64,000 bases of DNA from Aeromicrobium sp. Root236 (GCF_001428805.1 NZ_LMIS01000001.1:1600976-1664975); one strand, 5' to 3'; shown: positions 46,574 through 57,189, numbered from the stretch's first letter. Notes: generated by a model from the sequence alone, not told the origin. A program made the numbers and translations.

Positions 46574-47190
46574 CACGCACCCACTCCCGCGTCTGCCTTG
46601 GCCTTGGCCTCGGCGATGCCTTCCTTGCCGGCCCGCAGGAGCGCCGCCGGAGCGACCTCCTCGACCGTCAGGCCGCGACGCGCAGCCACCATCTCCGGCG
46701 ACTCGAGCAGCTTGAGGGCCGCCACGGTCGCGTGGACGATGTTGATCGCGTTGGACGAGCCGAGCGACTTGGACAGGACGTCGTGGACGCCTGCCGCCTC
46801 GAGCACGGCGCGCACCGGGCCACCGGCGATGACGCCGGTACCGGGCGATGCGGGACGCAGGAAGACGACGCCAGCCGCCTTCTCGCCCTGCACCGGGTGC
46901 GGGATCGTACCCTGGATGCGCGGGACGCGGAAGAAGGACTTCTTGGCCTCTTCGACGCCCTTGGCGATCGCTGTGGGGACTTCCTTGGCCTTGCCGTAGC
47001 CGATGCCGACCTGACCGTCACCGTCGCCGACGATCACGAGAGCGGTGAAGCTGAAGCGACGACCACCCTTGACGACCTTGGCGACACGGTTGATCGTGAC
47101 GACCTTCTCGATGTACTGCGACTTCTCGGCGCCACGGTCGTTTCCACGACCGCGTCCGCCTCCGCCTCCGCGGCGCTGCTGCCCGCTCAT
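46573..47190 (-). CDS. rpsE: 30S ribosomal protein S5
   Basis: 205 aa. [19 protein letters not shown] near residue 30 is the S5 RNA-binding domain, followed by [14 protein letters not shown] and [19 protein letters not shown]. The N-terminus carries a Gly/Arg-rich stretch ([17 protein letters not shown], residues 4-20), an RGG-like extension absent from many bacteria. ATG at 47188-47190 with GAGGAG-type site nearby; the frame extends upstream into the rplR gap. Confidence 0.95.
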   Translation of the reverse strand: MSGQQRRGGGGGRGRGNDRGAEKSQYIEKVVTINRVAKVVKGGRRFSFTALVIVGDGDGQVGIGYGKAKEVPTAIAKGVEEAKKSFFRVPRIQGTIPHPVQGEKAAGVVFLRPASPGTGVIAGGPVRAVLEAAGVHDVLSKSLGSSNAINIVHATVAALKLLESPEMVAARRGLTVEEVAPAALLRAGKEGIAEAKAKADAGVGA

Positions 47191-47218
47191 GCGGCACTCC
47201 TCTGGTTGTTGATGTTCA

Positions 47219-47602
47219 TCAGAACTCCAGTCCGCCCTCGCGCGCGCCGTCAGCCAGGGCTGCGACACGGCCGGCGTACTTGTTGCCCGCGCGGTCGAAG
47301 ACGACGGTGGCGACGCCGGCAGCCTTGGCACGATCGGCGACGAGCTCGCCGACCTTGCGGGCCTTGGCGGTCTTGTCACCGTCGGACGAGCGCAGATCGG
47401 CTTCCATCGTCGACGCGGAGGCCAGCGTGCGGCCTTCGAGGTCGTTGACGACCTGGGCAACGATGTGCTTGCTCGAACGGGTGATGACGAGACGCGGACG
47501 CTCCGCCGAACCCTCGATCTTCTTGCGTCCTCGCACCTGACGGCGCAGACGCGAAGCCGTACGGGGCGACGTGTGCTTGGCGTGCTTGATCGAGATAGCC
47601 AT
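47219..47602 (-). CDS. rplR: 50S ribosomal protein L18
   Basis: 127 aa, 5S rRNA-binding protein. [35 protein letters not shown] and [28 protein letters not shown] are typical. Three bases after rplF ends. Confidence 0.96.
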   Translation of the reverse strand: MAISIKHAKHTSPRTASRLRRQVRGRKKIEGSAERPRLVITRSSKHIVAQVVNDLEGRTLASASTMEADLRSSDGDKTAKARKVGELVADRAKAAGVATVVFDRAGNKYAGRVAALADGAREGGLEF

Positions 47603-47604
47603 GA

Positions 47605-48147
47605 CTACTTACCAGCCTTTCCGACCTTGCGGCGGACGTGCTCGCCGGCGTAGCGGACGCCCTTGCCCTTGTAAGGCTCGGGCTTGCGGATCTTGCGGAT
47701 GTTCGCTGCGACCTCACCGACGGCCTGCTTGTCGATGCCGTGCACGGCGAACTTGGTGGGCGACTCGACCGAGAACGTGATGCCCTCGGGAGCCTGGACC
47801 GGGACGGGGTGGCTGAAGCCGAGCGCGAACTCGAGTGCAGCCGGGCCCTTGGCCTGGACGCGGTAACCGACGCCGACGATCTCGAGCTTCTTCTCGTAGC
47901 CCTCGGTGACACCCGTGACCATGTTGGCGATCAGGGTGCGCGAGAGGCCGTGGAGAGCCTTGCTCCGGCGCTCGTCGTCGGGACGCTCGACCGCGAGGGT
48001 GCCGTCGTCGGACTTGGAGACCTTGATGGGCTCCGCGACCGTGTGCGACAGCTCGCCCTTGGGGCCCTTGACGCGGATGTCCTGGCCCTCGATCGTGACC
48101 TCGACCCCGGACGGGATCGTGACGGGAATCTTGCCAATGCGTGACAT
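47605..48147 (-). CDS. rplF: 50S ribosomal protein L6
   Basis: 180 aa. [33 protein letters not shown] and the C-terminal [24 protein letters not shown] define L6, which binds near the GTPase centre. 15 bp after rpsH. Confidence 0.97.
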   Translation of the reverse strand: MSRIGKIPVTIPSGVEVTIEGQDIRVKGPKGELSHTVAEPIKVSKSDDGTLAVERPDDERRSKALHGLSRTLIANMVTGVTEGYEKKLEIVGVGYRVQAKGPAALEFALGFSHPVPVQAPEGITFSVESPTKFAVHGIDKQAVGEVAANIRKIRKPEPYKGKGVRYAGEHVRRKVGKAGK

Positions 48148-48162
48148 GTGTTCAGACCCCTC

Positions 48163-48570
48163 TCACCAGACGTAGGCGAGGACTTCTCCGCCTACGCCCT
48201 TCTGGTTGGCCTGGCGGTCCGTGAGCAGACCCTGGCTCGTCGAGATGATCGCGACGCCGAGTCCACCGAGCACCTTGGGCAGGCCGGTCGACTTCGCGTA
48301 GACGCGCAGACCCGGCTTGCTGATGCGGCGGATGCCAGCGATGGAACGCTCGCGGTGCGGCCCGTACTTGAGCGTGATCGTGAGCGTCTTGCTCACCTCA
48401 CCCTCCTTGGGCTCGGCGACCTCGATCGAGGTGATGTAGCCCTCCTGCTTCAGGATCTCGGCTACGCCGGCCTTGAGCTTGGAGTACGGCATCGACACGC
48501 TGTCGTGGTACGCCTGATTGCCGTTGCGGACACGCGTCAGCATGTCGGCGATCGGATCGGTCATTGTCAT
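48163..48570 (-). CDS. rpsH: 30S ribosomal protein S8
   Basis: 135 aa. [19 protein letters not shown] and [10 protein letters not shown] at the end; contains the S8 rRNA-binding fold ([12 protein letters not shown]). Two possible ATGs at 48568 and 48562; MTMTDP matches actinobacterial homologues. About 70 bp after rpsZ. Confidence 0.96.
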   Translation of the reverse strand: MTMTDPIADMLTRVRNGNQAYHDSVSMPYSKLKAGVAEILKQEGYITSIEVAEPKEGEVSKTLTITLKYGPHRERSIAGIRRISKPGLRVYAKSTGLPKVLGGLGVAIISTSQGLLTDRQANQKGVGGEVLAYVW

Positions 48571-48639
48571 AGTTCGTGTGTTCCATTCCTGCCGTGGTTT
48601 CCGTCTTGCGACGGACCTGCGGCTTTCAGAGGTAGGTGA

Positions 48640-48825
48640 TTACCAGGAGCTCTTGGTGATGCCCGGCAGCTCGCCACGGTGTGCCATCTCGCGAAGGCAG
48701 ATGCGGCAGAGGCCGAACTTCTTGTAGACCGACCGGGGTCGGCCACAGCGCTGGCAACGGGTGTAGCCGCGTACCGCGAACTTGGGCTTGCGGGCGGCCT
48801 TGACCTTGAGTCCAGTCTTCGCCAT
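48640..48825 (-). CDS. rpsN: 30S ribosomal protein S14 type Z (zinc-binding)
   Basis: 61 aa short S14. The Cys pairs [17 protein letters not shown] and CRIC (Cys24, Cys27, Cys40, Cys43) show the zinc-ribbon form rather than the long Cys-free form. Sometimes called rpsZ. One base after rplE. Confidence 0.95.
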   Translation of the reverse strand: MAKTGLKVKAARKPKFAVRGYTRCQRCGRPRSVYKKFGLCRICLREMAHRGELPGITKSSW

Positions 48826-48826
48826 G

Positions 48827-49384
48827 TCAGTTCTCCTTGTACGGGAAGCCGAGCAGCGTGAGCAGCGCCCGACCCTCGTCGTCGTTGGTGGCCGTGGTGA
48901 CGATCGTGATGTCCATGCCGCGCGACCGATCGATCTTGTCCTGGTCGATCTCGTGGAACATGACCTGCTCGGTCAGACCGAACGTGTAGTTGCCGCGGCC
49001 GTCGAACTGCTTGGGCGAGAGCCCACGGAAGTCACGGATGCGGGGCAGCGCGAGCGTCAGCAGACGGTCGAGGAACTCCCACATGCGGTCGCCACGCAGC
49101 GTGACGTGCGCGCCGATCGGCATGCCCTCACGCAGCTTGAACTGGGCGATCGACTTGCGAGCCTTGGTGACCTGCGGCTTCTGTCCCGTGATGGCGGTGA
49201 GGTCGCGGAGCGCGCCCTCGATCAGCTTGCCGTCGCGGGCAGCCTCGCCGACGCCCATGTTGACGACGATCTTGGTGAGGCCGGGAACCTGCATGACGTT
49301 GGCGTAGTCGAACTGCTCACGAAGCGCCGGAAGGATCTCTTCGCGGTAGCGCGCCTTGAGCCGCGGTGCGGTGGTGGTGGCCAT
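48827..49384 (-). CDS. rplE: 50S ribosomal protein L5
   Basis: 185 aa, 5S rRNA-binding protein contacting P-site tRNA. Contains [43 protein letters not shown] and [22 protein letters not shown]. Two bases before rplX. Confidence 0.97.
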   Translation of the reverse strand: MATTTAPRLKARYREEILPALREQFDYANVMQVPGLTKIVVNMGVGEAARDGKLIEGALRDLTAITGQKPQVTKARKSIAQFKLREGMPIGAHVTLRGDRMWEFLDRLLTLALPRIRDFRGLSPKQFDGRGNYTFGLTEQVMFHEIDQDKIDRSRGMDITIVTTATNDDEGRALLTLLGFPYKEN

Positions 49385-49386
49385 AT

Positions 49387-49749
49387 TCAGATCTCCTTTC
49401 CGGTCTTCTTCGCGATGCGCACGCTGCGCTGCGCGGTGTAGGTGGAACCGTCGGGACGGTTCTTGGTGACGTCGTCGCGGCGGTAGCCGACACGCGTCGG
49501 GGTCTTGTCGGCGAGCAGCATCACGTTGGAGATGTGGATCGGAGCCTCGCTGGTGATGATGCCGCCCGAGCCTGCGCCACCGGCCTGTGAAGGCTTGGTG
49601 TGGCGCTTGACGCGGTTGACGCCCTCGACGATGACGCGGTTCTGGTCAGCGATCACTTCGATCACCGATCCGGTCACGCCCTTGTCCTTGCCAGCGATGA
49701 CCTTGACCTGGTCACCCTTGCGAATGCTGATGGTGCCTTTGCGGGCCAT
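49387..49749 (-). CDS. rplX: 50S ribosomal protein L24
   Basis: 120 aa with a KOW motif [22 protein letters not shown] near residues 9-30 and [18 protein letters not shown] at 49747-49749; the frame is open upstream toward rplN. Confidence 0.96.
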   Translation of the reverse strand: MARKGTISIRKGDQVKVIAGKDKGVTGSVIEVIADQNRVIVEGVNRVKRHTKPSQAGGAGSGGIITSEAPIHISNVMLLADKTPTRVGYRRDDVTKNRPDGSTYTAQRSVRIAKKTGKEI

Positions 49750-49750
49750 C

Positions 49751-50119
49751 TCAGAGCACCTCCGGTGCGAGCGAAATGATGCGCATGAACTTCTTGTCGC
49801 GAAGTTCACGGCCTACGGGACCGAAGATGCGCGTACCGCGCGGGTCGCCATCGGCCTTGAGGATCACGGCTGCGTTCTCGTCGAACTTGATGTACGAACC
49901 ATCCGGACGACGGCGCTCCTTGACGGTGCGCACGACGACAGCCTTGACGACATCACCCTTCTTGACGTTTCCGCCGGGGATGGCGTCCTTGACAGTGGCG
50001 ACGATCGTGTCGCCGATGCCCGCGTAGCGTCGACCTGAGCCACCGAGGACACGGATGCAAAGGATCTCCTTGGCACCGGTGTTGTCGGCGACCTTGAGTC
50101 GCGACTCCTGCTGAATCAT
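49751..50119 (-). CDS. rplN: 50S ribosomal protein L14
   Basis: 122 aa, a very conserved protein ([56 protein letters not shown]). One base from rplX; first gene of the classical spc operon after rpsQ. Confidence 0.97.
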   Translation of the reverse strand: MIQQESRLKVADNTGAKEILCIRVLGGSGRRYAGIGDTIVATVKDAIPGGNVKKGDVVKAVVVRTVKERRRPDGSYIKFDENAAVILKADGDPRGTRIFGPVGRELRDKKFMRIISLAPEVL

Positions 50120-50129
50120 CTGTCGTCTC

Positions 50130-50417
50130 CTACTTGGCCTTCTCGAGGATCTCCACGATGCGCCAACGCTTGGTGGCGGACAGTGGACGTGTCTCCATGA
50201 TCAGGACACGGTCACCGATGCCGGCGTCGTTCGCCTCGTCGTGAGCCTTGAACTTGATGTTGCGACGCAGGACCTTGCCGTAGCGCGCGTGCTTGACGCG
50301 CTCCTCGACGTTGACCACGACGGTCTTGTCCATCTTGTCGCTGACAACGAGCCCCTCGAAGGTCTTGCGCGCTGTACGTTCGGTCACTGCCTCGTCCTTC
50401 TGGTTCTTGTCGGTCAT
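50130..50417 (-). CDS. rpsQ: 30S ribosomal protein S17
   Basis: 95 aa. [35 protein letters not shown] and the C-terminal [15 protein letters not shown] identify it. A short N-terminal acidic extension is present ([12 protein letters not shown]). Overlaps the rpmC stop by 4 bases. Confidence 0.96.
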   Translation of the reverse strand: MTDKNQKDEAVTERTARKTFEGLVVSDKMDKTVVVNVEERVKHARYGKVLRRNIKFKAHDEANDAGIGDRVLIMETRPLSATKRWRIVEILEKAK

Positions 50418-50638
50418 GCCTGGACCTCCTCGACGATGCCGAGCTCGCGCTCACGCATGACGGTGTAGATCCGGGCGATGTCCTTGCGCACTGCCCGAAG
50501 CCGGGCGGTGTTGTCGAGCTGACCGGTGGCGTTCTGGAAGCGCAGGTTGAACAGCTCTTCCTTGGCCTCTGACAGCTTGGCTGCCAGGTCGTCGGAAGCG
50601 ACGCTGCGCAGCTCTGCTGCGGTTGTGTGCTGCGCCAT
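50414..50638 (-). CDS. rpmC: 50S ribosomal protein L29
   Basis: 74 aa two-helix protein at the exit tunnel rim. [36 protein letters not shown] is typical. ATG at 50636-50638 inside the TGATG overlap with rplP; a GTG one codon upstream is less likely. Confidence 0.95.
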   Translation of the reverse strand: MAQHTTAAELRSVASDDLAAKLSEAKEELFNLRFQNATGQLDNTARLRAVRKDIARIYTVMRERELGIVEEVQA

Positions 50639-51057
50639 CACAGCTCACCTGTCTCTCGGGTGATGAATCGGGCCTTCATGGGGAGCTTGTGGATCGCGCG
50701 GCGCATGGCCTCGCGAGCAACCTCCTCGGAGACACCCGACAGCTCGAACATGACGCGTCCGGGCTTGACGTTGGCGACCCACCACTCAGGCGAACCCTTG
50801 CCGGAACCCATGCGGGTCTCGGCAGGCTTCTTCGTGAGCGGACGGTCCGGGTAGATGTTGATCCAGACCTTGCCGCCACGCTTGATGTGACGCGTCATGG
50901 CGATACGAGCGGACTCGATCTGACGGTTCGTCACGTACGCGGCGGTCACGCACTGGATGCCGTAGTCACCGAACGCGAGCTCGGTGCCACCCTTGGCCGC
51001 GCCGCGGCGCGTGGGGTGGTGCTGCTTGCGGTACTTGACCCTGCGGGGCATCAACAT
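50638..51057 (-). CDS. rplP: 50S ribosomal protein L16
   Basis: 139 aa. [51 protein letters not shown] and [16 protein letters not shown] are conserved; contacts the A-site tRNA elbow. The ATG overlaps the rpsC stop by one base. Confidence 0.97.
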   Translation of the reverse strand: MLMPRRVKYRKQHHPTRRGAAKGGTELAFGDYGIQCVTAAYVTNRQIESARIAMTRHIKRGGKVWINIYPDRPLTKKPAETRMGSGKGSPEWWVANVKPGRVMFELSGVSEEVAREAMRRAIHKLPMKARFITRETGEL

Positions 51058-51905
51058 CAGCTCTCCCCTCCTTCGGGTGCTGCAGCGGCGGGCGCGGCAA
51101 CGGTTGCGGCGGCCTCGGTGGCCGGAGCCGCGGCAGCGGCGTCGGCTGCCGGAGCGGCGTCGTCACGGGCGGGACGCTCGGGGCGACGTGCGCCACCGGC
51201 GGCGCCACCACGGGCGGGGCGACGGTTGCTGCCCGGAGCAGCAGCGCGCTTGGCCGCTTCGGCCTCGCGCTCGGCGCGGGTGCCCGCGACCTCACCCTTG
51301 TAGATCCAGACCTTCACACCGATACGGCCGAAGGTCGTCTTGGCCTCGTAGAAGCCGTAGTCGACGTCAGCACGGAGCGTGTGCAGGGGCACGCGGCCCT
51401 CGCGGTAGAACTCCGAGCGAGACATCTCGGCGCCGCCGAGACGACCCGAGCACTGGATACGGATGCCCTTGGCACCGCTGCGCATCGTGGTCTGCATCGC
51501 CTTGCGCATCGCGCGACGGAACTGCACACGACCCGACAGCTGCTCGGCAACGCCCTGGGCGACGAGCTGCGCGTCCATCTCGGGGTTCTTGACCTCGAGG
51601 ATGTTCAGCTGCACCTGCTTGCCCGTGAGCTTCTCGAGGTCGCCGCGGATGCGGTCGGCCTCGGCGCCACGGCGGCCGATGACGATGCCGGGACGAGCGG
51701 TGTGGATGTCGACACGTACGCGGTCACGCGTGCGCTCGATCTCGACACGGCTGATGCCGGCGCGGTCCATGCCCTTGGTGAGCATCTTGCGGATCTTGAC
51801 GTCCTCGCCGACGTAGCTCTTGTAGAGCTTGTCGGCGTACCAACGGCTCTTGTGATCCGTCGAGATGCCCAGTCGGAACCCGTGCGGGTTGATTTTCTGT
51901 CCCAC
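51057..51905 (-). CDS. rpsC: 30S ribosomal protein S3 with Ala/Pro-rich C-terminal tail
   Basis: 282 aa. KH-type RNA-binding and S3 core ([50 protein letters not shown]) end near residue 220. The rest, about 60 residues ([16 protein letters not shown], then Pro/Ala repeats to PEGGES), is an unstructured extension, typical in length for Actinobacteria. GTG start at 51903-51905 (VGQKIN), overlapping the rplV TAG by one base. Confidence 0.95.
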   Translation of the reverse strand: MGQKINPHGFRLGISTDHKSRWYADKLYKSYVGEDVKIRKMLTKGMDRAGISRVEIERTRDRVRVDIHTARPGIVIGRRGAEADRIRGDLEKLTGKQVQLNILEVKNPEMDAQLVAQGVAEQLSGRVQFRRAMRKAMQTTMRSGAKGIRIQCSGRLGGAEMSRSEFYREGRVPLHTLRADVDYGFYEAKTTFGRIGVKVWIYKGEVAGTRAEREAEAAKRAAAPGSNRRPARGGAAGGARRPERPARDDAAPAADAAAAAPATEAAATVAAPAAAAPEGGES

Positions 51906-52363
51906 TATCGGTTCCCGCCCTTCTTCTTGGAGTTCTTGATGTTGGCCGCGTCCAGCTTGGCCTGGACGACCTCGCGGGGCTGTACGACCACGGTCAGGTG
52001 GCTGCTGCGCTTGAGGATGCGGTTGGCCGCACCCTTGGCGCGCGGACGCCAACGCTTCATCGTCGGGCCCTCGTCGACCTGGACCACGGTGATGACCAGG
52101 TCGGAACGGTCGAGGCCTTCAGTCGTCTCGGCGTTGGCCGCGGCGCTGTCGACGAGCTTGTAGAAGTTCTCGGCGACGGCCTGCGGCGCGAACTGCAGGG
52201 TGGCCAGGGCGTTCTCGACCGAGTCGCCGCGGATCAGGTCCGCGATGCGGCGCGACTTCTGCGCGGTGACGCGCACGAAGCGAGCGACGGCGAACGCACC
52301 GGGCTCGTCGCCCAGCAGACGCTCACGTCGAGCACTGATGCTCTCACGGGTAGCTGCACTCAT
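51905..52363 (-). CDS. rplV: 50S ribosomal protein L22
   Basis: 152 aa. [19 protein letters not shown] near residue 28 and [20 protein letters not shown]; core domain plus the beta-hairpin lining the exit tunnel ([19 protein letters not shown]). N-terminus is longer than E. coli. ATGA overlap with rpsS. Confidence 0.96.
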   Translation of the reverse strand: MSAATRESISARRERLLGDEPGAFAVARFVRVTAQKSRRIADLIRGDSVENALATLQFAPQAVAENFYKLVDSAAANAETTEGLDRSDLVITVVQVDEGPTMKRWRPRAKGAANRILKRSSHLTVVVQPREVVQAKLDAANIKNSKKKGGNR

Positions 52364-52641
52364 CGCCTCTTCGCCTTCCGGTCGTCCTTCTCGTGACCGC
52401 GGAACGTGCGGGTCGGGGCGAACTCGCCCAGCTTGTGACCCACCATCGAGTCCGTGATGAACACGGGCACGTGCTTGCGGCCGTCGTGCACGGCGATCGT
52501 GTGTCCGATGAAGGACGGCAGGATCATCGAGCGACGCGACCAGGTCTTGATCACGGTGTGAGTGTCGGCGGCGTTCTGCGCGTCGACCTTCTTCTCGAGG
52601 TGCCCGTCAACGAACGGGCCCTTCTTCAAACTGCGTGGCAT
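52360..52641 (-). CDS. rpsS: 30S ribosomal protein S19
   Basis: 93 aa. [20 protein letters not shown] and [36 protein letters not shown] are diagnostic. Binds 16S rRNA head near the A site. Confidence 0.97.
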   Translation of the reverse strand: MPRSLKKGPFVDGHLEKKVDAQNAADTHTVIKTWSRRSMILPSFIGHTIAVHDGRKHVPVFITDSMVGHKLGEFAPTRTFRGHEKDDRKAKRR

Positions 52642-52658
52642 CTGTTAACCAATCCTTC

Positions 52659-53486
52659 TCAGCGGCCGGACTTGCGGCGGCGGACGATCTGGGAGTCGCT
52701 GGCCTTGCGCTTGCGCGTGCGGCCTTCCGGCTTGCCCCACGGGGAGACGGGGTGACGTCCACCGGACGTCTTGCCCTCACCACCACCGTGCGGGTGGTCG
52801 ACCGGGTTCATGGCGACACCGCGGACGGTCGGGCGCTTGCCCTTCCAGCGGTTGCGTCCGGCCTTGCCCCAGTTGATGTTGGACTGCTCGGCGTTGCCGA
52901 CCTCGCCGATCGTGGCGCGGCAGCGGACGTCGACGTAGCGCATCTCACCGGAGGGCAGACGCAGCTGCGCCTTGTTGCCCTCCTTGGCGACGAGCTGCAC
53001 CTTGGTGCCGGCGGAGCGGCCCATCTTGGCGCCACCGCCCGGACGCAGCTCGATGCCGTTGATCAGCGTGCCCACGGGGATGTTGCGCAGGGGCAGGTTG
53101 TTGCCGACCTTGATGTCGGAACCGACACCGGACTCGACGGTCATGCCCTGCTTGAGGCCCTCGGGCGCGATGATGTAGCGCTTCTCGCCGTCGGCGTAGT
53201 GCAGGAGCGCGATGCGCGCGGTGCGGTTGGGGTCGTACTCGATGTGAGCGACCTTGGCCGGCACGCCGTCCTTGTCGTAGCGACGGAAGTCGATGATGCG
53301 GTAGGCGCGCTTGTGACCGCCACCCTGGTGACGCGTGGTGATGCGTCCCTGGTTGTTGCGGCCGCCCTTCTTGGGCAGCGGCTCCGTCAGCGACTTCTCA
53401 GGCGTCGTGCGGGTGATCTCGGCGAAGTCGGCAACGCTCGAGCCACGACGGCCCGGGGTTGTCGGCTTGTACTTGCGAATAGCCAT
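52659..53486 (-). CDS. rplB: 50S ribosomal protein L2
   Basis: 275 aa. [58 protein letters not shown] and [19 protein letters not shown] near 222-240; the last contains the conserved His close to the peptidyl transferase centre. Normal length. Confidence 0.97.
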   Translation of the reverse strand: MAIRKYKPTTPGRRGSSVADFAEITRTTPEKSLTEPLPKKGGRNNQGRITTRHQGGGHKRAYRIIDFRRYDKDGVPAKVAHIEYDPNRTARIALLHYADGEKRYIIAPEGLKQGMTVESGVGSDIKVGNNLPLRNIPVGTLINGIELRPGGGAKMGRSAGTKVQLVAKEGNKAQLRLPSGEMRYVDVRCRATIGEVGNAEQSNINWGKAGRNRWKGKRPTVRGVAMNPVDHPHGGGEGKTSGGRHPVSPWGKPEGRTRKRKASDSQIVRRRKSGR

Positions 53487-53499
53487 AAGTCCTCAGTCC

Positions 53500-53805
53500 T
53501 CAGTTGCTCGGGCTCGAGAAGATGTCGATGCTCTGGCCTGCGGCGACACTCACGATGGCTCGCTTGGTGTCCTTGCGCTTGCCGAGCCCCGAACGCGTGC
53601 GACGGGTCTTGCCCTTGCGGTTGAGCGTGTTGACCGCAGTGACCTTGACGCCGAAGATCTTCTCGACGGCGATCTTGATCTCCGTCTTGTTGGCGTCGGG
53701 GTGCACCACGAACGTGTACTTGTTGTCATCGAGCAGGCCGTAGCTCTTCTCGCTGACGACCGGCGCGATCAGGATGTCGCGGTGGTCCTTGTGGATCGTG
53801 CTCAC
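53500..53805 (-). CDS. rplW: 50S ribosomal protein L23
   Basis: 101 aa. [41 protein letters not shown] and [23 protein letters not shown] are typical; docking site for nascent-chain factors at the tunnel exit. 4-base overlap with rplD. Confidence 0.96.
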   Translation of the reverse strand: MSTIHKDHRDILIAPVVSEKSYGLLDDNKYTFVVHPDANKTEIKIAVEKIFGVKVTAVNTLNRKGKTRRTRSGLGKRKDTKRAIVSVAAGQSIDIFSSPSN

Positions 53806-54764
53806 TTGTCATCGCCTCCGGGTGCGGCCTTCTTGGCTGCGGTCTTCTTGGCGGGCGCCTTCTTGGCCGCGGGGGCCTTCTTGGCAGCAGCCTTCTTGGC
53901 CGGCTTGTCCTCGTCGGCGGCAGCCTTCTTGGCCGGCGCCTTCTTGGCGGTGCTGGCCTTCTTGGCCGGCGCCTCGTCGGCAGCCTTCGCAGGCGCCTTC
54001 TTGGCGGTGGCCTTCTTGGCCGGCTTCTCCTCGTCGGCGACAGCCTCGGTGGCCGCTGCCTTCTTGGCCGGAGCCTTCTTGGCGGGGGCCTTCTTGGCGG
54101 CCGGCTTGGCGTCGCGGGCGTCGACCTCGGTCGCTGCGGCGCTCAGGGCGATCGTCTTGACACCCTCGCCCGAACGCGCCGCCACGAAGGCGTCGAACGC
54201 GGACTGCGTGAAGATGATGTCGTCGCTGAGCAGCACGTCGTAGGTGTTGACCTGGTCGTACGTCAGGATGACGGTCTCGCCGGCGTTGCGCAGGCTGAGC
54301 GACGTGATCGTGTCGTCACGGTCCACGACGATCAGCACGCGGGGACGCGGCGTGAGCTCACGCAGCGTGGCCAGGGCCAGCTTGGTCGACGGCTTGTCGC
54401 CGGCGACGATGCTGTCGACCACGTGCAGGCGACCCGAACGAGCCCGGTCCGAGAGGGCACCACGCAGGGCGGCGGCCTTCATCTTCTTGGGCGTGCGCTG
54501 GTCGTACGAGCGCGGCGTCGGGCCGTGGACGATGCCACCACCGTTGTACTGGGGTGCGCGGATCGAGCCCTGACGAGCGCGACCGGTGCCCTTCTGGCGG
54601 TACGGCTTCTTGCCACCGCCGGACACCTCGCCACGCGTCTTGGTGCTGTGCGTGCCCTGGCGAGCCGCGGCGAGCTGCGCCACGACGACCTGGTGGATCA
54701 GGGGGATGTTGACCTGCACGTCGAAGATGTCGACAGGCAGCTGAGCGTCGATGGTCTTTGCCAT
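53802..54764 (-). CDS. rplD: 50S ribosomal protein L4 with lysine-rich C-terminal tail
   Basis: 320 aa against a usual 200-220. Core L4 (about 1-210): [53 protein letters not shown] with the tunnel loop, and [17 protein letters not shown]. From about residue 217 onward the chain is built of [12 protein letters not shown] repeats, about 31 lysines and many alanines, with short DEE/DED interruptions, resembling histone H1- or HU-like tails. Coding is continuous and G/C-rich repetitive (53,815-54,100). Last three bases form the rplW overlap. Effects on RNA binding are unknown. Confidence 0.94.
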   Translation of the reverse strand: MAKTIDAQLPVDIFDVQVNIPLIHQVVVAQLAAARQGTHSTKTRGEVSGGGKKPYRQKGTGRARQGSIRAPQYNGGGIVHGPTPRSYDQRTPKKMKAAALRGALSDRARSGRLHVVDSIVAGDKPSTKLALATLRELTPRPRVLIVVDRDDTITSLSLRNAGETVILTYDQVNTYDVLLSDDIIFTQSAFDAFVAARSGEGVKTIALSAAATEVDARDAKPAAKKAPAKKAPAKKAAATEAVADEEKPAKKATAKKAPAKAADEAPAKKASTAKKAPAKKAAADEDKPAKKAAAKKAPAAKKAPAKKTAAKKAAPGGDDK

Positions 54765-54766
54765 GA

Positions 54767-55423
54767 TCAGGCTCCCTTCACGGCAGAGCGGATGACGACG
54801 AGTGCGCCCTTGGGCCCGGGTACGGCGCCCTTGATGAGGATGACGCCCTTGTCGGTGTCGACGGCGTGAACCTTGAGGTTCTGCGTCGTCACCTGCTCGG
54901 CGCCCATGTGACCCGCCATGCGGAGGCCCTTGAAGACACGACCCGGGGTGGCGCAGCCACCGATCGAGCCGGGCTTGCGGTGGTTGCGGTGTGCACCGTG
55001 CGAGGCGCCGACGCCGTGGAAGCCGTGGCGCTTCATGACACCCGCGAAGCCCTTGCCCTTGCTGGTCGCGGTGACGTCGACGACGTCGCCGGCGGCGAAG
55101 ATCTCCGGGGAGACCTCCTGGCCCAGCGTGTAGTCCGAGATGGCCTCGGTGCGGATCTCGACGATGTGGCGGCGAGGAGTCACGCCCGCCTTGGCGAGGT
55201 GCCCGGCGACCGGCTTGTTGACCTTGCGGCCGTCGATCTCGCCGAAGCCGAGCTGGACGGCGGAGTAGCCGTCGGTCTCACGCGTACGGATCTGCGTGAC
55301 GACGTTGGTGTCGGCAGCGATCACGGTGACGGGAACGATCTTGTTGTCGGCGTCCCAGACCTGGGTCATGCCGAGCTTGCGGCCGAGGAGGCCGCGCGTG
55401 GTTGCAGTGCTGCTGGAGCTCAT
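54767..55423 (-). CDS. rplC: 50S ribosomal protein L3
   Basis: 218 aa. [80 protein letters not shown] near residues 125-175 is the conserved loop region. Normal length. 14 bp after rpsJ, 2 bp before rplD. Confidence 0.97.
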   Translation of the reverse strand: MSSSSTATTRGLLGRKLGMTQVWDADNKIVPVTVIAADTNVVTQIRTRETDGYSAVQLGFGEIDGRKVNKPVAGHLAKAGVTPRRHIVEIRTEAISDYTLGQEVSPEIFAAGDVVDVTATSKGKGFAGVMKRHGFHGVGASHGAHRNHRKPGSIGGCATPGRVFKGLRMAGHMGAEQVTTQNLKVHAVDTDKGVILIKGAVPGPKGALVVIRSAVKGA

Positions 55424-55437
55424 GGTCGCTGTCCCCC

Positions 55438-55746
55438 TCAGAGCTTGATCTCGATGTCGACGCCGGCAGGCAGGTCGAGGCGCATGAGCGAGTCGACTGT
55501 CTTCGGCGTCGGGTCAATGATGTCGATGAGGCGCTTGTGCGTGCGCATCTCGAAGTGCTCGCGGCTGTCCTTGTACTTGTGCGGCGAACGGATCACGCAG
55601 AACACGTTCTTCTCGGTGGGCAACGGCACCGGTCCTGCGACCTTGGCGCCCGTGCGCGTCACCGTGTCGACGATCTTGCGCGCCGACGAGTCAATGACCT
55701 CGTGGTCGTAGGCCTTGAGCCGGATACGGATTTTTTGTCCCGCCAT
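55438..55746 (-). CDS. rpsJ: 30S ribosomal protein S10
   Basis: 102 aa. [34 protein letters not shown] and [30 protein letters not shown] are typical. First gene of the S10 operon, also a NusE-type antitermination partner. Preceded by a long leader with hairpins and a predicted promoter about 260 bp upstream. Confidence 0.97.
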   Translation of the reverse strand: MAGQKIRIRLKAYDHEVIDSSARKIVDTVTRTGAKVAGPVPLPTEKNVFCVIRSPHKYKDSREHFEMRTHKRLIDIIDPTPKTVDSLMRLDLPAGVDIEIKL

Positions 55747-56165
55747 GCTCTCGCTTGTCCTTTACGTTCGTTCGCTTCGCAGTCTCGCCCCGGATCGAGG
55801 GAGAAAGGCTCCTCCCTCCCGCCGACCCCCGAGGTCGGGCGTGTCGCGGCCACATGGGCGCATACGTCACACACTTGTCGAGTTAGGTGGTTGGACCCGC
55901 TTTCAGCGGGACAAGCTCGATCTCAGGTTCGGCACCGGCGTCATGATCGGCGTGAGAGGCCGGACGGTCGGCGCCCCAGCGATCGAGCCGGAGCAACCGA
56001 ACTATTCTGACAGACGCACGCGCCCTAAGACAAATCGAGGCCGCGAAGTGCTAGCCGTATGACGGTGGTCGCTCACGCCACGTCGTCCCGATCGGCTCCG
56101 AGCCGGCGCCGCGATCGACGGATGGCCCACCTCTCGACGCAGCCCACGCCAGCCTGTGGTCCGGG
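55747..56165 (-). other. S10-operon leader and intergenic region (419 bp)
   Basis: No gene seen. Hairpins in the leader: stem CCGACC/GGTCGG (55822-55838) and stem CCCGC/GCGGG (55896-55910) extended by TTG/CAA. A promoter candidate lies at 56004-56033; the part from 56034 to the cation transporter stop shows nothing recognisable. A shadow reading on the plus strand is not supported. Confidence 0.5.
56004..56033 (-). promoter_or_regulatory. Predicted rpsJ (S10 operon) promoter
   Basis: On the minus strand TTGTCT (56028-56033) and CAGAAT (56004-56009), spacer 18 bases. Would give an approximately 250-base leader. Moderate match. Confidence 0.45.
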
Positions 56166-57080
56166 CTAGTGATGTACGTGGTTCTCGGAGTCCACGTGGC
56201 CCGCGGGCTCGATCTGGAACGTCGAGTGCTCGACGTCGAAGTGCTCGGCCAGGCAGCCGCGCAGCCGGTCCAGGACGCCGTGCGCGTCGTCCATCGCGGT
56301 GACCGAGTCCTCGACCACGACGTGGGCGCTCATGATGGGCATGCCCGACGTGATGGTCCAGACGTGCAGGTCATGGACGTCCTTGACGCCGTCCATCGCC
56401 AGGATGTGCTCGCGCAGCTCGCCGAGGTCCACGTCGCGCGGCGTCGACTCCAGCAGCACCTCGGCGACCTCCCGCAGCAACGAGACGGCGCGCGGCACGA
56501 TCATGGCGGCGATCACGAGCGAGGCGATCGCGTCAGCGGCGTACCAGTCGGTGACCAGGATGACGCCGGCCGACACCAGCACGGCCACCGAGCCGAGGGC
56601 GTCGCCCAGGACCTCGAGGTAGGCGCCGCGGACGTTGATGCTCTCCTGGGCGCCGGGGCGCAGCAGCAGCAGGCCGACGAGGTTGACGACGAGGCCCACA
56701 CCACCCGCGACCAGGATCAATCCCCCCTCGAGCTCCGGGGAGTCGCCGAATCGCCGGATCGCGCTGTAGGCGACCCATCCGGCCAGACCCAGCAGGATCA
56801 GTCCGTTGGCGCCGGCGGCCAGCACCTCGGTGCGCGAGTAGCCGAACGTACGCCGTGAGCCCGGCGCGCCACCGCGCTGCGCCACCGTGATCGCGGCGAG
56901 CGCCATCACGATGCCGAACGAGTCGCCCAGCATGTGCCCGGCATCGGCCAGCAGCGCGAGGCTGCCGGTGACCCAGGCGACCAGGGCCTCGACGACCAGG
57001 ACGCCGACGGACAGGGCCAGCACCAGCGCGAGCCGGCCGCGGTGCGCCGCTCCGGCACCGTGCGCGTGGTCATGTCCCAT
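56166..57080 (-). CDS. Cation diffusion facilitator family transporter (CzcD/ZitB-like)
   Basis: 304 aa, about six membrane helices and a C-terminal cytoplasmic domain (about 205-290). Metal-site residues: His and Asp in ADAGHMLGDSFG (HMLGD, helix 2) and, in helix 5, EVLGDALGS, where many relatives have His in the first position (HxxxD), so the second half-site reads ExxxD. N-terminus HDHAHGAGAAH and C-terminus ENHVHH are His-rich, which may bind metal. Exports Zn2+ or similar divalent ions in exchange for protons; metal not decided. Lies between str and S10 operons, own promoter region upstream. Confidence 0.9.
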   Translation of the reverse strand: MGHDHAHGAGAAHRGRLALVLALSVGVLVVEALVAWVTGSLALLADAGHMLGDSFGIVMALAAITVAQRGGAPGSRRTFGYSRTEVLAAGANGLILLGLAGWVAYSAIRRFGDSPELEGGLILVAGGVGLVVNLVGLLLLRPGAQESINVRGAYLEVLGDALGSVAVLVSAGVILVTDWYAADAIASLVIAAMIVPRAVSLLREVAEVLLESTPRDVDLGELREHILAMDGVKDVHDLHVWTITSGMPIMSAHVVVEDSVTAMDDAHGVLDRLRGCLAEHFDVEHSTFQIEPAGHVDSENHVHH

Positions 57081-57189
57081 GCATTAAGGATAAGGCGGCG
57101 TTGCGAAAACAACGAGCCGCTGTCCGCCAAAAGGACGCCACCGGGAACCACTCTCACCTGGGCGAGTGGCCCAGCGGTCCACGGATGAC

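Noticed and set aside
53815..54110. Tandem short repeats suggesting a CRISPR or satellite
   Set aside because: They encode the KKAPAKKA tail of L4 and keep the reading frame; the spacing is irregular and no repeat-spacer pattern exists.
57081..57120. GTTG-CGAAAA-CAAC repeat upstream of the cation transporter as a metal-repressor operator
   Set aside because: Arms of only five bases (CGTTG/CAACG) are too weak to claim a site without comparison.
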